Of a stretch of 64,000 bases of DNA, positions 1-9,216 are shown piece by piece. Under the pieces are notes generated by a model. It saw nothing but the letters and a program-made list of their open reading frames with translations, did not search any database and had not been told where the DNA came from. The DNA is taken from the NCBI RefSeq assembly GCF_021735935.1, contig NZ_WMDZ01000003.1:1-64000 (forward strand), read 5' to 3'. The position numbers and the translations under genes are program-made. The DNA comes from Sulfitobacter sp. M39 (GTDB lineage: Bacteria > Pseudomonadota > Alphaproteobacteria > Rhodobacterales > Rhodobacteraceae). Positions within the stretch are counted from its first letter, which is position 1. The number at the start of each line of letters is the position of its first letter.

Positions 1-2
1 CG

Positions 3-1037
3 ACGCCTCTTGTTGCACAGGACGCGGATGACCTGACCCCCTCGGGCACGCCCGCGCCGTTAAGGTCGGTCAAATTGATAGAGGCGGGCGGTGCCGCGTC
101 GCAGGTGCAGCGGGTCTTTTTTGGCCAGATCGCAGCGCTGGAAACAGTGGACCTGTCGTTTGAGGTTGGCGGCCGCATGGTGATGTTCGACGCACAAGAA
201 GGGCAGTTCCTGCAAGAAGGCGTGCAGATCGCGGCGCTGGACCCGGTGCCGTTTGAACGCGCGGTACAGCGTGCCGAGGTGCAGCTGACCCAAGCCGAAC
301 GGGATTTTGAACGCTCGCAAACGCTGGCCAAAAGCAATGCAGTCTCCACGGCACAGGCGCAGGATACGGAAACCGCCCGCGATCTGGCGCGGATCGCGTT
401 GAGCGAGGCCCGCGAGGCGCTGGACCACGCGACGCTGATCGCCCCCTTCCGCGCCTTGGTCGCCTCGCGTCTGACGCCGAATTATGCCAATGTCTCTCCG
501 GGTCAGGCCATCGTGCGACTGCATGACATGTCGGAAGTACGCGTCGAGATCGACGTTCCCGAACAGATGTTTCAGATGTATTCAAACACGGCTGACGTCG
601 AATTTACCGGCACTTCGCCGCTATTTTCCGGTGGTGTCCCGCTTGAATTGCGCGAATTCAACGCCGAAACGCAAAGCATCGGGCAAAGCTACCGCGTGAC
701 GCTGGCGCTGCCCTCTGATCAGGTCACACCGAAACTGATCCCCGGCGCATCGATGAGCGTGACCGCGCGGATCGCGGCCGGTGACAACACTGCGACGACC
801 CTGCCCCCCTCTGCCGTGGTTATGGCTGAGGATCAGGCGCGGGTCATGGTCTATACCCCGGACGAAACCGGCGAACAGGGTCAGGTCAGCTGGGTCAACG
901 TCGACGTTTCTTCAAATACCGGCACAGATATTATCGCCACGGGGCTTGAGCCGGGCACCTTGGTTGTTGGCGCGGGCACACAGCTGCTGCGCGAGGGCGA
1001 CACCGTGCGCCCCTTCAACGGGTTGAGCATCGAGTAA
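3..1037 (+). CDS. RND efflux periplasmic adaptor, 5' end outside window
   Basis: Membrane-fusion (HlyD/AcrA-type) subunit that links an inner-membrane RND pump to an outer-membrane channel in the periplasm. The reading frame is open from the left edge, so the true start and export signal lie outside the window; a TTG at 75 is not a credible start because the frame continues upstream without a stop. Visible are the biotinyl-lipoyl-like half motif with repeated hydrophobic-Gly pattern (GGRMVMFDAQEGQFLQEG), an alpha-helical hairpin rich in Ala/Glu/Gln (about 260-430), then the beta-barrel and membrane-proximal domains ending in a Gly/Val-rich stretch (GLEPGTLVVGAGTQLLREGD). The pump gene follows after 3 bases, so the two form one operon. 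Substrate cannot be read from sequence. Confidence 0.9.
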   Translation, partial: TPLVAQDADDLTPSGTPAPLRSVKLIEAGGAASQVQRVFFGQIAALETVDLSFEVGGRMVMFDAQEGQFLQEGVQIAALDPVPFERAVQRAEVQLTQAERDFERSQTLAKSNAVSTAQAQDTETARDLARIALSEAREALDHATLIAPFRALVASRLTPNYANVSPGQAIVRLHDMSEVRVEIDVPEQMFQMYSNTADVEFTGTSPLFSGGVPLELREFNAETQSIGQSYRVTLALPSDQVTPKLIPGASMSVTARIAAGDNTATTLPPSAVVMAEDQARVMVYTPDETGEQGQVSWVNVDVSSNTGTDIIATGLEPGTLVVGAGTQLLREGDTVRPFNGLSIE

Positions 1038-1040
1038 ACT

Positions 1041-4000
1041 ATGAAAATTGCGCGTTTCTCCATTGAAAATCCGCTTTATACGTGGATTTTCATCCTCTTT
1101 GCCCTGTTTGGTGGTGTGTTTGGCTACCTGTCTGTCGGCAAGCTGGAAGACCCGACCTTCACCCTGAAATCCGCCATCGTCGCCACCGCCTATCCCGGTG
1201 CCAGCGCGGCAGAGGTGGCGACCGAAATCTCTGAAGTGCTAGAAGCCGAAATCCAGCAGATGGATGAGGTCAAGAAAGTCACCTCGCGCAATACCCACGG
1301 GCTGTCGGTGATCGAAGTCGAGATGCAGGACGAATACGACGGGACCGAGCTGCCACAGGTCTGGGACGATCTGCGAGACCGTGTGTCTGACGCGGCAAGC
1401 TCACTGCCCTCGGGGGCCTATCCATCACAGGTGAACGACGACTTTGGCGATGTTTTCGGCATCCTATATGCCGTCTCCGCCCCCGGCTTTTCGGATTCCG
1501 AGATCTGGGAAATCGCGACCTTTATCCGGCGTGACCTGCTGACGGTCGACGGCGTTGCCAATGTCGATATTGACGGGCTGCCGGAAGAGGCGATTTTTGT
1601 CGAACCGTCGTCGCAAAAGATGTCACAGCTTGGCATCGATCCTAGCGTGATCATCGGCGCGATCAGTGAATCCACAGCGATCAACCCCACCGGCTTTGTC
1701 GAAACTGGTGATACCAACCTGCGGATAGACGGTCCCTCGGGCGATGATAGTGTCAATGAAATCAGCGCGTTGACCTTCGGCTTTCAGGGCGAGGTGTTGA
1801 ACCTGCTGGACGTGGCCTCCGTGTCGCGGGGCCGTGTGGACGCGCCCGATCACCTTTTGCGCCAAGACGGGCAAGAGGTCTTCACCCTTGGCGTTTCCGG
1901 CCTGCAATCAGAGAACATCGTCGAGGTCGGCAAACGCGTCGAAGCGCAGCTTGAGACCTTGCAAACCTTCCTTCCCGTCGGGGTAGAGATCACCCCGATC
2001 TACGAACAACACCGCGTCGTGGACGAAGCCAACAACAGCTTCCTTTTGTCGCTTGCCATGTCCGTGGGCGTGGTGATCGGGGTGCTTGCGCTGTTCATGG
2101 GCGTCCGCGCCTCGGTTGTTGTCGGCGTATCGCTTTTGCTGACCGTGCTGGCCACGTTCTTCTTCATGTATCTGTTCGACGTCAAAGTTGAACGGATCAG
2201 CCTTGGTGCTTTGATCATCGCCATGGGGATGCTGGTGGATAACGCCATCGTCATCGCCGAAGGCATGCAGCAGGAAATGCGCAAGGGGCGGCCCTCGGTC
2301 GCCGCCGCGGATACAGCGGCGCAGAATACGCAGATCCCCCTGCTGGGTGCCACGGTCATCGGGATCATGGCGTTTGCCGGGATCGGCCTGTCGCCTGACG
2401 CCACGGGCGAATTCATGTTCTCGCTTTTTGCGGTGATCGCGATCTCGTTGTTGATGTCGTGGGTCGTGGCGGTGACTGTGACGCCTTTGCTGGGGCATTA
2501 TATGCTGAAGATCGGCGGGCTGGCGGATGACGACAGCGGGTATAACGGCCCGATTTTCCGCAGCTATGGCAATCTTGTCCGGCTGGTGCTGCGGTTCCGC
2601 TGGCTGGTGTTTGTCGGGTTGATCGGCACCACGGTGGCTTGTGTGATGATCTTTGGTCAGGTCAAACAGCAGTTCTTCCCTGCGTCCAACACGCCGCTGT
2701 TCTACTTTGAATACAAGGCTGAGCAGGGCAGCTCTATCCAGTCGACCTCCCGCGATCTTGCGGTGATCGAGGATTGGCTGCTGGCGCGCGACGACGTGGA
2801 CACTGTGACGACGACCATCGGTGCCGGTCTGACACGCTATGTTCTGACCTACACGCCCGGGGACAGCGACCCGTCGATCGGGCAGCTGGTGGTGCGCGCC
2901 ACCTCGGCTGACGCGATCCCCGCACTGCGTGAAGACCTTGACCAGTTCGCGATTAACGCGCTGCCCTGGGCAGAGGTGCAGACCAAGCGGATCATTTTCG
3001 GCCCCGGTGGCGGGTCGGATATCGAGGCGCGTTTTTCAGGGCCTGACCCCGAAGTGCTGCGCGATCTGGCCGATCAGGCAGAGGATATCCTGCGTGACGC
3101 AACCCCGTTGCTGCATACCGAACATGTCGATTGGCGCGAGAAAGTGCTTGTGACCCGCCCTGTCTATGCCGAGGACCGTGCGCAGGCCGTGGGCATCGGG
3201 CGCAGCGATGTGGCGGATGCGATTGCCCTGTCGACCAACGGGATCACCGCGGGCACCTACCGCGAACGGGACCGGCTGATCGACATCATCGTGCGGGTGC
3301 CGCGTGCGGAATCCGCGAGCAACGGGCAGCTGCCCGACCAGATCGTCTATTCCGCCGCGCTTGGGGACTACCTGCCGCTGAGCCAAGTGATTGACGGGTT
3401 CAAGGTCACCGCCGAAAACGCGGTGATCGAACGGCGCAACCGCGTGCAGACGATCACGGTACAAGCCAATGTCATCGAAGGCGTCACCCCGCCCACCGTC
3501 TTCCCGCAGATCCGCCCGCTGATCGAAGAGATCGAACTGCCGGTCGGCTATACCCTTGAATGGGGCGGAGAGTTCGAGAACGCAGGCGACGCGCAGGCCT
3601 CGCTTGGCAAGCAGATGCCGCTGAGCTTCGGGACCATGTTGTTGATCACCATTCTGCTGTTCGGCAAATTACGCCAGACAGCGGTGATCTGGACCATTGT
3701 GCCCATGGCGATCAACGGGGCGGCACTGGGGCTCTTGTTCTCGGGGTTGGCGTTCAGCTTTACCGCGCTGCTGGGGCTGCTGTCGCTGTCGGGGATGTTG
3801 ATCAAGAACGCCATTGTTCTGGTCGAAGAGATCGACGTGCAGAAAGAAAACGGCCTGAACCAGCATGACGCCATTGTCACCGCCAGTGTCAGCCGTTTGC
3901 GCCCTGTGGTTCTGGCGGCGGTCACGACGATCCTTGGGATGGTGCCGCTGCTGGCCGATTCGTTCTTTGCTGCGATGGCGGTGACGATTATGGGCGGCTT

Positions 4001-4100
4001 GGGCTTTGCCTCTGTTCTGACGCTGATCGGTGTGCCCGCGCTGTACCACACCTATCTCGCGAAAGAGCGACGCGCGGATGCGGCGGCCAAACCGGCCTAG
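1041..4100 (+). CDS. RND efflux pump permease (AcrB/HAE1-like)
   Basis: Inner-membrane proton-driven efflux pump of 1019 residues, normal for the hydrophobic/amphiphilic efflux class. It has the classical layout: one N-terminal membrane helix, a large periplasmic loop, a block of helices, a second large loop and a second block. The TM4 signature reads GMLVDNAIVIAEG: AcrB has two adjacent aspartates here (407/408), whereas this protein has Asp-Asn. The TM10 lysine is kept (GMLIKNAIVLVEEID). It starts 3 bases after the adaptor stop and is surely co-transcribed with it. A TetR gene lies convergently 9 bases downstream and is a likely regulator. No outer-membrane factor is visible in the window. 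Confidence 0.95.
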   Translation: MKIARFSIENPLYTWIFILFALFGGVFGYLSVGKLEDPTFTLKSAIVATAYPGASAAEVATEISEVLEAEIQQMDEVKKVTSRNTHGLSVIEVEMQDEYDGTELPQVWDDLRDRVSDAASSLPSGAYPSQVNDDFGDVFGILYAVSAPGFSDSEIWEIATFIRRDLLTVDGVANVDIDGLPEEAIFVEPSSQKMSQLGIDPSVIIGAISESTAINPTGFVETGDTNLRIDGPSGDDSVNEISALTFGFQGEVLNLLDVASVSRGRVDAPDHLLRQDGQEVFTLGVSGLQSENIVEVGKRVEAQLETLQTFLPVGVEITPIYEQHRVVDEANNSFLLSLAMSVGVVIGVLALFMGVRASVVVGVSLLLTVLATFFFMYLFDVKVERISLGALIIAMGMLVDNAIVIAEGMQQEMRKGRPSVAAADTAAQNTQIPLLGATVIGIMAFAGIGLSPDATGEFMFSLFAVIAISLLMSWVVAVTVTPLLGHYMLKIGGLADDDSGYNGPIFRSYGNLVRLVLRFRWLVFVGLIGTTVACVMIFGQVKQQFFPASNTPLFYFEYKAEQGSSIQSTSRDLAVIEDWLLARDDVDTVTTTIGAGLTRYVLTYTPGDSDPSIGQLVVRATSADAIPALREDLDQFAINALPWAEVQTKRIIFGPGGGSDIEARFSGPDPEVLRDLADQAEDILRDATPLLHTEHVDWREKVLVTRPVYAEDRAQAVGIGRSDVADAIALSTNGITAGTYRERDRLIDIIVRVPRAESASNGQLPDQIVYSAALGDYLPLSQVIDGFKVTAENAVIERRNRVQTITVQANVIEGVTPPTVFPQIRPLIEEIELPVGYTLEWGGEFENAGDAQASLGKQMPLSFGTMLLITILLFGKLRQTAVIWTIVPMAINGAALGLLFSGLAFSFTALLGLLSLSGMLIKNAIVLVEEIDVQKENGLNQHDAIVTASVSRLRPVVLAAVTTILGMVPLLADSFFAAMAVTIMGGLGFASVLTLIGVPALYHTYLAKERRADAAAKPA

Positions 4101-4109
4101 GAAAACGGA

Positions 4110-4766
4110 TTATGCCGTGGTGCCATGCACCACGGCATGCGCCAAGGCACGGGCCAGCGCGTCGCGCTCCCCCTCGGATTGATCGGGACGGATACGGTAC
4201 CAGTCAACCAGCCCGTTCAATGCACCCATCAACGCACGGCTGGCGATTTCGATGTTCGGCACGTCCAACTCCCCCTGCGCCACACCCGCGCGCAGCACGT
4301 CGCGGTAGAGGTTTTCATAATCGTTGCGCAGGGTAATCAGCTCGCGCAGCACGCCGCGCTCTGCCTCTGTGGTGGAGCCGCGCAAATAGACCTCTACGCC
4401 CAAGCGGATACTGCGCTGATAGGGCAGCGTATCCATCATCACACGCGCATGGGCATGGGCCATCAATTCAAGCTTGCTGATGTTGGAAGTATCTAATGAT
4501 ATCAGCGGGGTAATCGCGTCAAAACAATATTGCATCGCCTGTCGGTACACCGCGAAATAGATCGCGTTCTTGGACCGGAAATGGTGGTACACCCGCCCCT
4601 TTGTCGCGCCCAGAACATCGGCGATATCGTCCATCGTCGCCTTGTCGAGCCCCTTGAGCATAAAGCACTGCGCAGCCGCCTCGATGATCTCGCGGCGGCT
4701 GTCGTGCTTGGGCACGGCCCCCTCGGTGGCGTCCGTCAGCCTATCATCATCGATGTGTTCGTCCAT
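4110..4766 (-). CDS. TetR/AcrR-family transcriptional regulator
   Basis: DNA-binding repressor of 218 residues with a typical TetR helix-turn-helix near the N-terminus (MDDIADVLGATKGRVYHHFR) and a ligand-binding C-terminal half. The open frame extends to 4859, but the ATG at 4764-4766 has an AAGG-type ribosome site about 8 bases upstream and gives a normal TetR length, so I chose it. It is convergent with the RND pump and divergent from a TRAP operon. The shared upstream region holds a perfect 6-4-6 inverted repeat at 4938-4953 that could be its operator. Whether it controls the pump, the transporter or both is inference. Confidence 0.88.
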   Translation of the reverse strand: MDEHIDDDRLTDATEGAVPKHDSRREIIEAAAQCFMLKGLDKATMDDIADVLGATKGRVYHHFRSKNAIYFAVYRQAMQYCFDAITPLISLDTSNISKLELMAHAHARVMMDTLPYQRSIRLGVEVYLRGSTTEAERGVLRELITLRNDYENLYRDVLRAGVAQGELDVPNIEIASRALMGALNGLVDWYRIRPDQSEGERDALARALAHAVVHGTTA

Positions 4767-5100
4767 TCGGTTCAGCCTTTGACAGCGGTAGCGCGGTAAA
4801 GAACGGGGGGTTTTGCCCGTGTAGCGTGAATACTGAGCCGAAAAAAACGGCTGTGACAAGCCGTTGTGTCAGCGGACCCCCCGTAATTATCAGTTAGCGC
4901 ACATACATCACCGACAGCTATTGACACCCGCGCGCCCTGTTACGAGAGTAACATACTACTCGGAATGTTGGGCCGCCAAAACTCAGGACCAACAGGGCAG
5001 ACCGTGGGAATGGACGGTGTGCAGAGTACCGAAAATCAAGGGCTCGGCCGCGCGCTTTGCGCGGTTGTGTGACCCGAAATATATGTTTGGGAGGACATAC
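4767..5100. other. Divergent intergenic region tetR/dctP
   Basis: Gene-free stretch of 334 bases between a leftward TetR gene and a rightward TRAP operon. It contains a TTGACA hexamer at 4921-4926, just left of the inverted repeat listed separately (4938-4953), and a GC-rich leader hairpin (CCGCGC/GCGCGG arms, 5048-5064) shortly before the dctP ribosome site GGGAGGA. I see no convincing -10 box at normal spacing from the TTGACA. Confidence 0.6.
4938..4953. promoter_or_regulatory. Perfect inverted repeat, candidate TetR operator
   Basis: TGTTAC-GAGA-GTAACA, arms of 6 bases with a 4-base centre. It lies 12 bases right of a TTGACA hexamer and between the divergent tetR and dctP genes. Size and position fit a TetR-family operator; binding is inferred. 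Confidence 0.5.
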
Positions 5101-6252
5101 ATGACTTATAAATCATCCGTCGCAGTCACCGCATTGGTCGCTGCTGTTGCCATCGCCGGTCAGGCCAGCGCGAAAGAGCGTCTGAACTTTGCCTACGGCT
5201 ATCCGAATAACTCTGCCATCGGTCTAGCCGTTGATGCCTATGCCGAAGCCGTGGCCGAACGCTCTGACGGTGAAGTCGACGTCACCGGTTTTGCGATGTC
5301 GCTGCTGAGCCTGCCTGAAACCTCGCCCGGTGTGCGCGACGGTCTGGCGGATGTCGGATTTGTGCTGCCGCCCTACTACCCGGCGGAATATTCCACCAAC
5401 CTCTTCCTGCACGAGATGAACCTGCTGGTGAACCTTGTGGAAGAGCCCACGGGTAAAGAGCCGCTGGCCTTCACCGGCGCGATGGTCGAATACACCTTCA
5501 CCAAATGCCCCGAGTGTCTGGAAGAATATAGCGCACAAAATCAGGTCTATACCGGTGGCGGTGTGACCCCGCTGTACAACCTGCTGTGCAAGGACGTCAA
5601 AGTCACCTCCGTCGAGGATCTGAACGGTCTGCGTCTGCGTGCCGGTGGTGCGGGTTTCGTGCGTTTCGCCGAAGCTTTCGGGGCTCAAGGCGTGCGTCTG
5701 CCCGTTTCCGAAGCCTATGAAGCGCTGGATCAAGGCATCATCGACTGCGCCATGCTGTCCGCGCCCGAGCTGACAAACTACAACCTGCACGAAGTCGTCA
5801 CCGACATCACGCTGGCCGTACCGGGCGGTGTGTTTGCGGGCGTTTCCTCGGCGAACGTGAATGCGGATCGCTGGAAGGGCATGGACGACGCATCGCGCGA
5901 AGCCCTGCTCTGGGGTGGCAGCCAGATGACGGCACACACCACGTGGAACTTCTACACTGACGACAACGCGGCGATCGAACATGCGCGCGGTGCGGGCATC
6001 AACATCCACGAGGCCGATCCTGAACTGCTGGAAGCGGTGAAAGAATTCGGGCGTCAGGATCTCAAGACCGTTTCCGCCCTGTTCAAAGACACTTATGACG
6101 TTGCGCGCGCCGATGAAATCGCCGCCGATTTCGAGCCCCTGTTGGCCAAGTGGAACGATCTGGTGGTCGACGTGGACAGCGCTGACGCGTTGAACCAAGT
6201 GATCTGGGATCAGGTGATTTCCAAAGTGGACCCAGCGACTTACGCCCAGTAA
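5101..6252 (+). CDS. dctP: TRAP transporter solute-binding protein (DctP), system A
   Basis: Periplasmic receptor of a TRAP carboxylate uptake system, 383 residues. A clear signal peptide (MTYKSSVAVTALVAAVAIAG, cleavage after AQASA-like residues) decides the start: ATG 5101 with GGGAGGA 6-12 bases upstream, rather than the much longer open frame from 4864. The domain shows the usual Arg-containing strand that salt-bridges the ligand carboxylate (LNGLRLRAGGAG), followed by the Ala/Leu-rich helix EAYEALDQGIID. The small and large permease genes follow. Four cysteines (CPEC, LLCKD, IDCAM) are more than usual for DctP. Ligand unknown; upstream TetR may control it. Confidence 0.93.
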   Translation: MTYKSSVAVTALVAAVAIAGQASAKERLNFAYGYPNNSAIGLAVDAYAEAVAERSDGEVDVTGFAMSLLSLPETSPGVRDGLADVGFVLPPYYPAEYSTNLFLHEMNLLVNLVEEPTGKEPLAFTGAMVEYTFTKCPECLEEYSAQNQVYTGGGVTPLYNLLCKDVKVTSVEDLNGLRLRAGGAGFVRFAEAFGAQGVRLPVSEAYEALDQGIIDCAMLSAPELTNYNLHEVVTDITLAVPGGVFAGVSSANVNADRWKGMDDASREALLWGGSQMTAHTTWNFYTDDNAAIEHARGAGINIHEADPELLEAVKEFGRQDLKTVSALFKDTYDVARADEIAADFEPLLAKWNDLVVDVDSADALNQVIWDQVISKVDPATYAQ

Positions 6253-6275
6253 GCCGCCCATCCGCTGATCACAAC

Positions 6276-6303
6276 GGGGTGCCGCGCCGATGCGCGTGGC
6301 CCC
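6276..6303 (+). terminator. Intercistronic hairpin between dctP and dctQ (system A)
   Basis: Imperfect GC-rich stem: GGGG...GCGC arms pair with GCGC...CCCC around CGAT, followed downstream by a short TTTT run at 6315-6318. It sits between the binding-protein and small-permease genes. It probably acts as a leaky terminator or RNA stabiliser giving more DctP than permease. Confidence 0.45.
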
Positions 6304-6334
6304 CCGACGGCCCCTTTTGCAAACGGATACTCCG

Positions 6335-6883
6335 ATGAAACTTATCGCGTCAGTGATCTCTGCGGTGATCACGTTGACCGCTTCGCTGGCTGGTATCATT
6401 GTTCTGATGCTGGTTGCCCATGTCACCATCGACGTGGTCATGCGCTTTGCGTTCGATACGCCGCTGAACTCTACTATTCTTTACGTCTCGGCCTTTTATA
6501 TGGTCGCGATCGCCTTTCTGCCTCTCGCCGCTGTTGAGCAAAACGACAGCCACATCGCGGTTGAACTGCTGGTCGAAAGGTTTCCCACCAAAGTACAAAG
6601 CTTTCTCGCGGGGCTGGCCTTGCTGCTGACCTGCATTGTGACCGCCACCGTCGCGATCCGCACCGGAGACGAGGCTTTGGCGAAATTTATCGGCGGCTCC
6701 TATTCAATCGAGGCAGGCGGCAAGGTGACCACATGGCCCACCTATCTGGCGTTGCCCTTGGGCTTTGGCCTGATGTCGATCGTCGCCGCCTGGAAATTCA
6801 TATGTCACCTTACCGGCCGCCCCCACGGGTTGAACGCCTTGCAGGTTGAAGACCCCTATCTAGCCGGCGGAGACGCACAATGA
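6335..6883 (+). CDS. dctQ: TRAP transporter small permease (DctQ), system A
   Basis: Small membrane subunit of 182 residues with four predicted hydrophobic segments (about residues 5-30, 45-65, 85-110, 135-160). ATG 6335 is preceded by ACGGA at 8 bases and begins directly with a membrane segment; the upstream ATG at 6290 would add a charged non-conserved extension. The stretch FAFDTPLNSTILYVSAFYMV is typical of the family. It overlaps dctM by 4 bases (ATGA), which indicates translational coupling. Confidence 0.9.
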   Translation: MKLIASVISAVITLTASLAGIIVLMLVAHVTIDVVMRFAFDTPLNSTILYVSAFYMVAIAFLPLAAVEQNDSHIAVELLVERFPTKVQSFLAGLALLLTCIVTATVAIRTGDEALAKFIGGSYSIEAGGKVTTWPTYLALPLGFGLMSIVAAWKFICHLTGRPHGLNALQVEDPYLAGGDAQ

Positions 6884-8190
6884 CCGAGTTACAAATCGCA
6901 GGCATCTTTATCGCGATCCTGCTGGCGATGATCCTGATGCGTATTCCGATTGGCATCTCGCTGATCGCCGTGTCCTTTGGCGGGCTTTGGTCCATGTTCA
7001 ACTGGAACATCGCCTGGGGGAGCCTCGGGATCGTGCCCTATAGCTTTGCCAATTCATGGGTGCTGAGCTCTATCCCCGCCTTCCTGTTCATGGGGTTCAT
7101 CTGTTATCACACAAGGCTGACCCAAGGGCTGTTCAACGCCGCGCAGATCTGGCTGTCGAGCCTACCGGGCGGCCTTGCGATTGCGTCGGTCTTTGGCTGC
7201 GCGGGTTTTGCCGCTGTGACCGGATCGTCGGTCGCCTGCTCTGCGGCGATGGGTAAAATCGCGGTGCCTGAAATGGTGCGCCACCGGTACAGCCCCGAAC
7301 TGGCGACGGGCACCGTTGCCGCGGCGGGGACCATTGGTGCCCTGATCCCGCCATCCATCCTGATGATCCTCTATGGTATCATCTCGCGTCAGTCGGTCAG
7401 CGCACTCTTCCTGGGTGGTCTGGTGGTCGGCGTGATCACACTGGTCGCCTATATCGTGCTGATCCTTGTCCGGGTGAAGATGAACCCTGATCTCGCGCCT
7501 CCGGTCCAAATCAGCGCGACGCGCGCGGAAAAGATCAAGGCATTGGGTCAGACATGGCCGGTCTTGTTGATCGTGATCGGTGTGTTCGCGGGTCTGTTTG
7601 GCGGGGCGTTCACCCCGACCGAAGCGGGCGCCATCGGGGCCATGCTGTCGACCATCGTGGCCCTGCTGTACCGCACGCTGACGTTCAAGGCACTGCGCAT
7701 GGCGATCACCGAAACGCTAACCACCACCGCCGCTTTGCTGATCATCGCCGTGGGTGCCAGCCTGCTGACACGTTTTCTGGCGCTGTCAGGGATCGGGGAC
7801 GCGCTGTCCGATGCGATCCTGGGCTTTGGTGCCGCGCCGCTGTTGATCATGATTGGCATCGTTTGCGTCTATCTCGCGCTTGGCATGATGCTGGAGCCCG
7901 TCGGTGCGATGCTGCTGACCTTGCCTATCGTTCTGCCCATCGTCGAAGAGACGGGCTATAGCCTGCTGTGGTTCGGTGTGGTGCTGGTCAAGCTGCTCGA
8001 GATCGGGATGATCACGCCGCCCATGGGGATGAATGTCTTCGTGATCAAAGGTGTGGTCGGCAATACCGCGTCGCTGTCCACGATCTTCAAGGGCGTGTTC
8101 TGGTTCGTCATCGTTGATCTGCTGATCGTGGCAGCGTTGATCGCCGTGCCCGATATCGTGATGTTCCTGCCCGATTGGGTCGGCCGCTAA
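6880..8190 (+). CDS. dctM: TRAP transporter large permease (DctM), system A
   Basis: Sodium-driven membrane subunit of 436 residues with about 12 hydrophobic segments, the standard size. Family signatures are visible: GSSVACSAAMGKIAVPEM, GTIGALIPPSILMILYG, the FTPTEAGAIGAM segment, and the C-terminal EIGMITPPMGMNVFVIKG. It is the last gene of the dctPQM operon and ends just before a 9-bp hairpin shared with the convergent nitrile hydratase operon. Confidence 0.95.
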   Translation: MTELQIAGIFIAILLAMILMRIPIGISLIAVSFGGLWSMFNWNIAWGSLGIVPYSFANSWVLSSIPAFLFMGFICYHTRLTQGLFNAAQIWLSSLPGGLAIASVFGCAGFAAVTGSSVACSAAMGKIAVPEMVRHRYSPELATGTVAAAGTIGALIPPSILMILYGIISRQSVSALFLGGLVVGVITLVAYIVLILVRVKMNPDLAPPVQISATRAEKIKALGQTWPVLLIVIGVFAGLFGGAFTPTEAGAIGAMLSTIVALLYRTLTFKALRMAITETLTTTAALLIIAVGASLLTRFLALSGIGDALSDAILGFGAAPLLIMIGIVCVYLALGMMLEPVGAMLLTLPIVLPIVEETGYSLLWFGVVLVKLLEIGMITPPMGMNVFVIKGVVGNTASLSTIFKGVFWFVIVDLLIVAALIAVPDIVMFLPDWVGR

Positions 8191-8198
8191 GACATCGC

Positions 8199-8226
8199 CT
8201 CCGGCGCGGAGTTTCCTGCGCCGGAG
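8199..8226. terminator. Bidirectional terminator hairpin dctM/nthE
   Basis: Perfect 9-bp stem CTCCGGCGC/GCGCCGGAG with a 10-base loop, located between the stops of two convergent genes. Confidence 0.6.
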
Positions 8227-8230
8227 CCCT

Positions 8231-8557
8231 TCACAGCGTGATAGCTTGCCCGTGAGGCGTCCGCGCCGCAGCTTCGTGCCACGCCTCTTTCGTAGCCGCC
8301 AGCTCGCCCGCCGTTGTCAGCTGCTTCTGCGCCACAATCTTTTCCAACGCGGTCAGCCAGTGCTGGTAGTAGTCACGCTCTGTCCCTGAATGCACCTCTG
8401 CGGTCAGCGCTTGCGCCCATTCGGCCCATGTGAAGGCCCCCGATTGATGCAGGGACACCGCCATCGCAAAGGCCTGCGCCTGCCACGGCGCGTCAAACAC
8501 CGGTTCATCATCCGACAGCGCAATATCGGGCAAAAGCGAAAGATCGGGCAGGGTCAT
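8231..8557 (-). CDS. Nitrile hydratase accessory protein (beta-N-terminus-like)
   Basis: Protein of 108 residues that resembles the N-terminal helical part of the nitrile hydratase beta subunit: the motif DEPVFDAPWQAQAFAMAV parallels DEPLFHAPWEARALGIVV of the neighbouring beta subunit, and the following DYYQHWLTALEKIV parallels TPYYAIWLKAAKRLM. Such small proteins are known as activators or cobalt-loading partners of cobalt nitrile hydratases (NhlE/NthE type). The chosen ATG at 8557 overlaps the beta stop by 4 bases (ATGA); the longer frame from 8584 would overlap further. Its role in metal loading here is inferred from family and context. Confidence 0.82.
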   Translation of the reverse strand: MTLPDLSLLPDIALSDDEPVFDAPWQAQAFAMAVSLHQSGAFTWAEWAQALTAEVHSGTERDYYQHWLTALEKIVAQKQLTTAGELAATKEAWHEAAARTPHGQAITL

Positions 8558-9216
8558 GATACGGTCCTTAGGTAGGGTTCCCACAGATCAAGGGTCACGC
8601 TGTCATCCGTGCGCGCTTGATCGCCCCAAAGCGTGCGCGCCGAGAAGGCCACCTGATACAGCCATTGCGGATCCTCGCCCTGCCCTTGCGCATTGCTATC
8701 GGGAAAGACGTGAAACCCGTGCACCTTGGTGATCGTACCGATCTTGTCGCGGGCATAGCGTGCCATGCGGGTGTGGGTTGCGGGATGGTTGTTGATCGTT
8801 CTGATCTGATCCCCGACAGCAAATGCGGGTGTGCCTGTCGCGGGCCGATCTGCCGGACCACCCGCCGCCAACATGGCGTCGACATCTTCGGCAGCAAGCC
8901 TGCGTTTGATCGGTGCGGCGGGGGTCAGCGGCACCGCTTGCGCGATCTCTGCCTCGGTAAGCATCCCCTTCTCCACCATCAACCGCTTGGCCGCTTTCAG
9001 CCAGATCGCATAATACGGCGTGCGGGTATAATCGCCCGGGTGCATATCCTCGCGCGCGGATCGCGCAGCGTCGATATTCCACTGCCCGCAGGCCCCAAGC
9101 GCCACCACGATCCCAAGTGCGCGGGCCTCCCAGGGGGCGTGAAACAGCGGTTCGTCCTCTTCTTGCACCACAGGGCCAAAGCCCATCATCCCGCCAAGGT
9201 CCGCCCCGCCGTTCAT
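8554..9216 (-). CDS. nthB: Nitrile hydratase beta subunit
   Basis: Beta subunit (220 residues) of nitrile hydratase, which hydrates nitriles to amides in the cytoplasm. It starts with the standard MNGGADLGGMMGFGPV and ends with the SH3-like C-terminal barrel (FAVGDQIRTINNHPATHTRM ... YQVAFSARTLWGDQA). It overlaps alpha and accessory genes by 4 bases on each side, so alpha-beta-accessory form one coupled operon. Length and motifs are normal. No amidase that would process the product is present nearby. Confidence 0.95.
   Translation of the reverse strand: MNGGADLGGMMGFGPVVQEEDEPLFHAPWEARALGIVVALGACGQWNIDAARSAREDMHPGDYTRTPYYAIWLKAAKRLMVEKGMLTEAEIAQAVPLTPAAPIKRRLAAEDVDAMLAAGGPADRPATGTPAFAVGDQIRTINNHPATHTRMARYARDKIGTITKVHGFHVFPDSNAQGQGEDPQWLYQVAFSARTLWGDQARTDDSVTLDLWEPYLRTVS

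Noticed and set aside
4864..5100. Long N-terminal extension of the first DctP gene
   Set aside because: A proper signal peptide and ribosome site start at 5101; the upstream part is promoter region with an inverted repeat.
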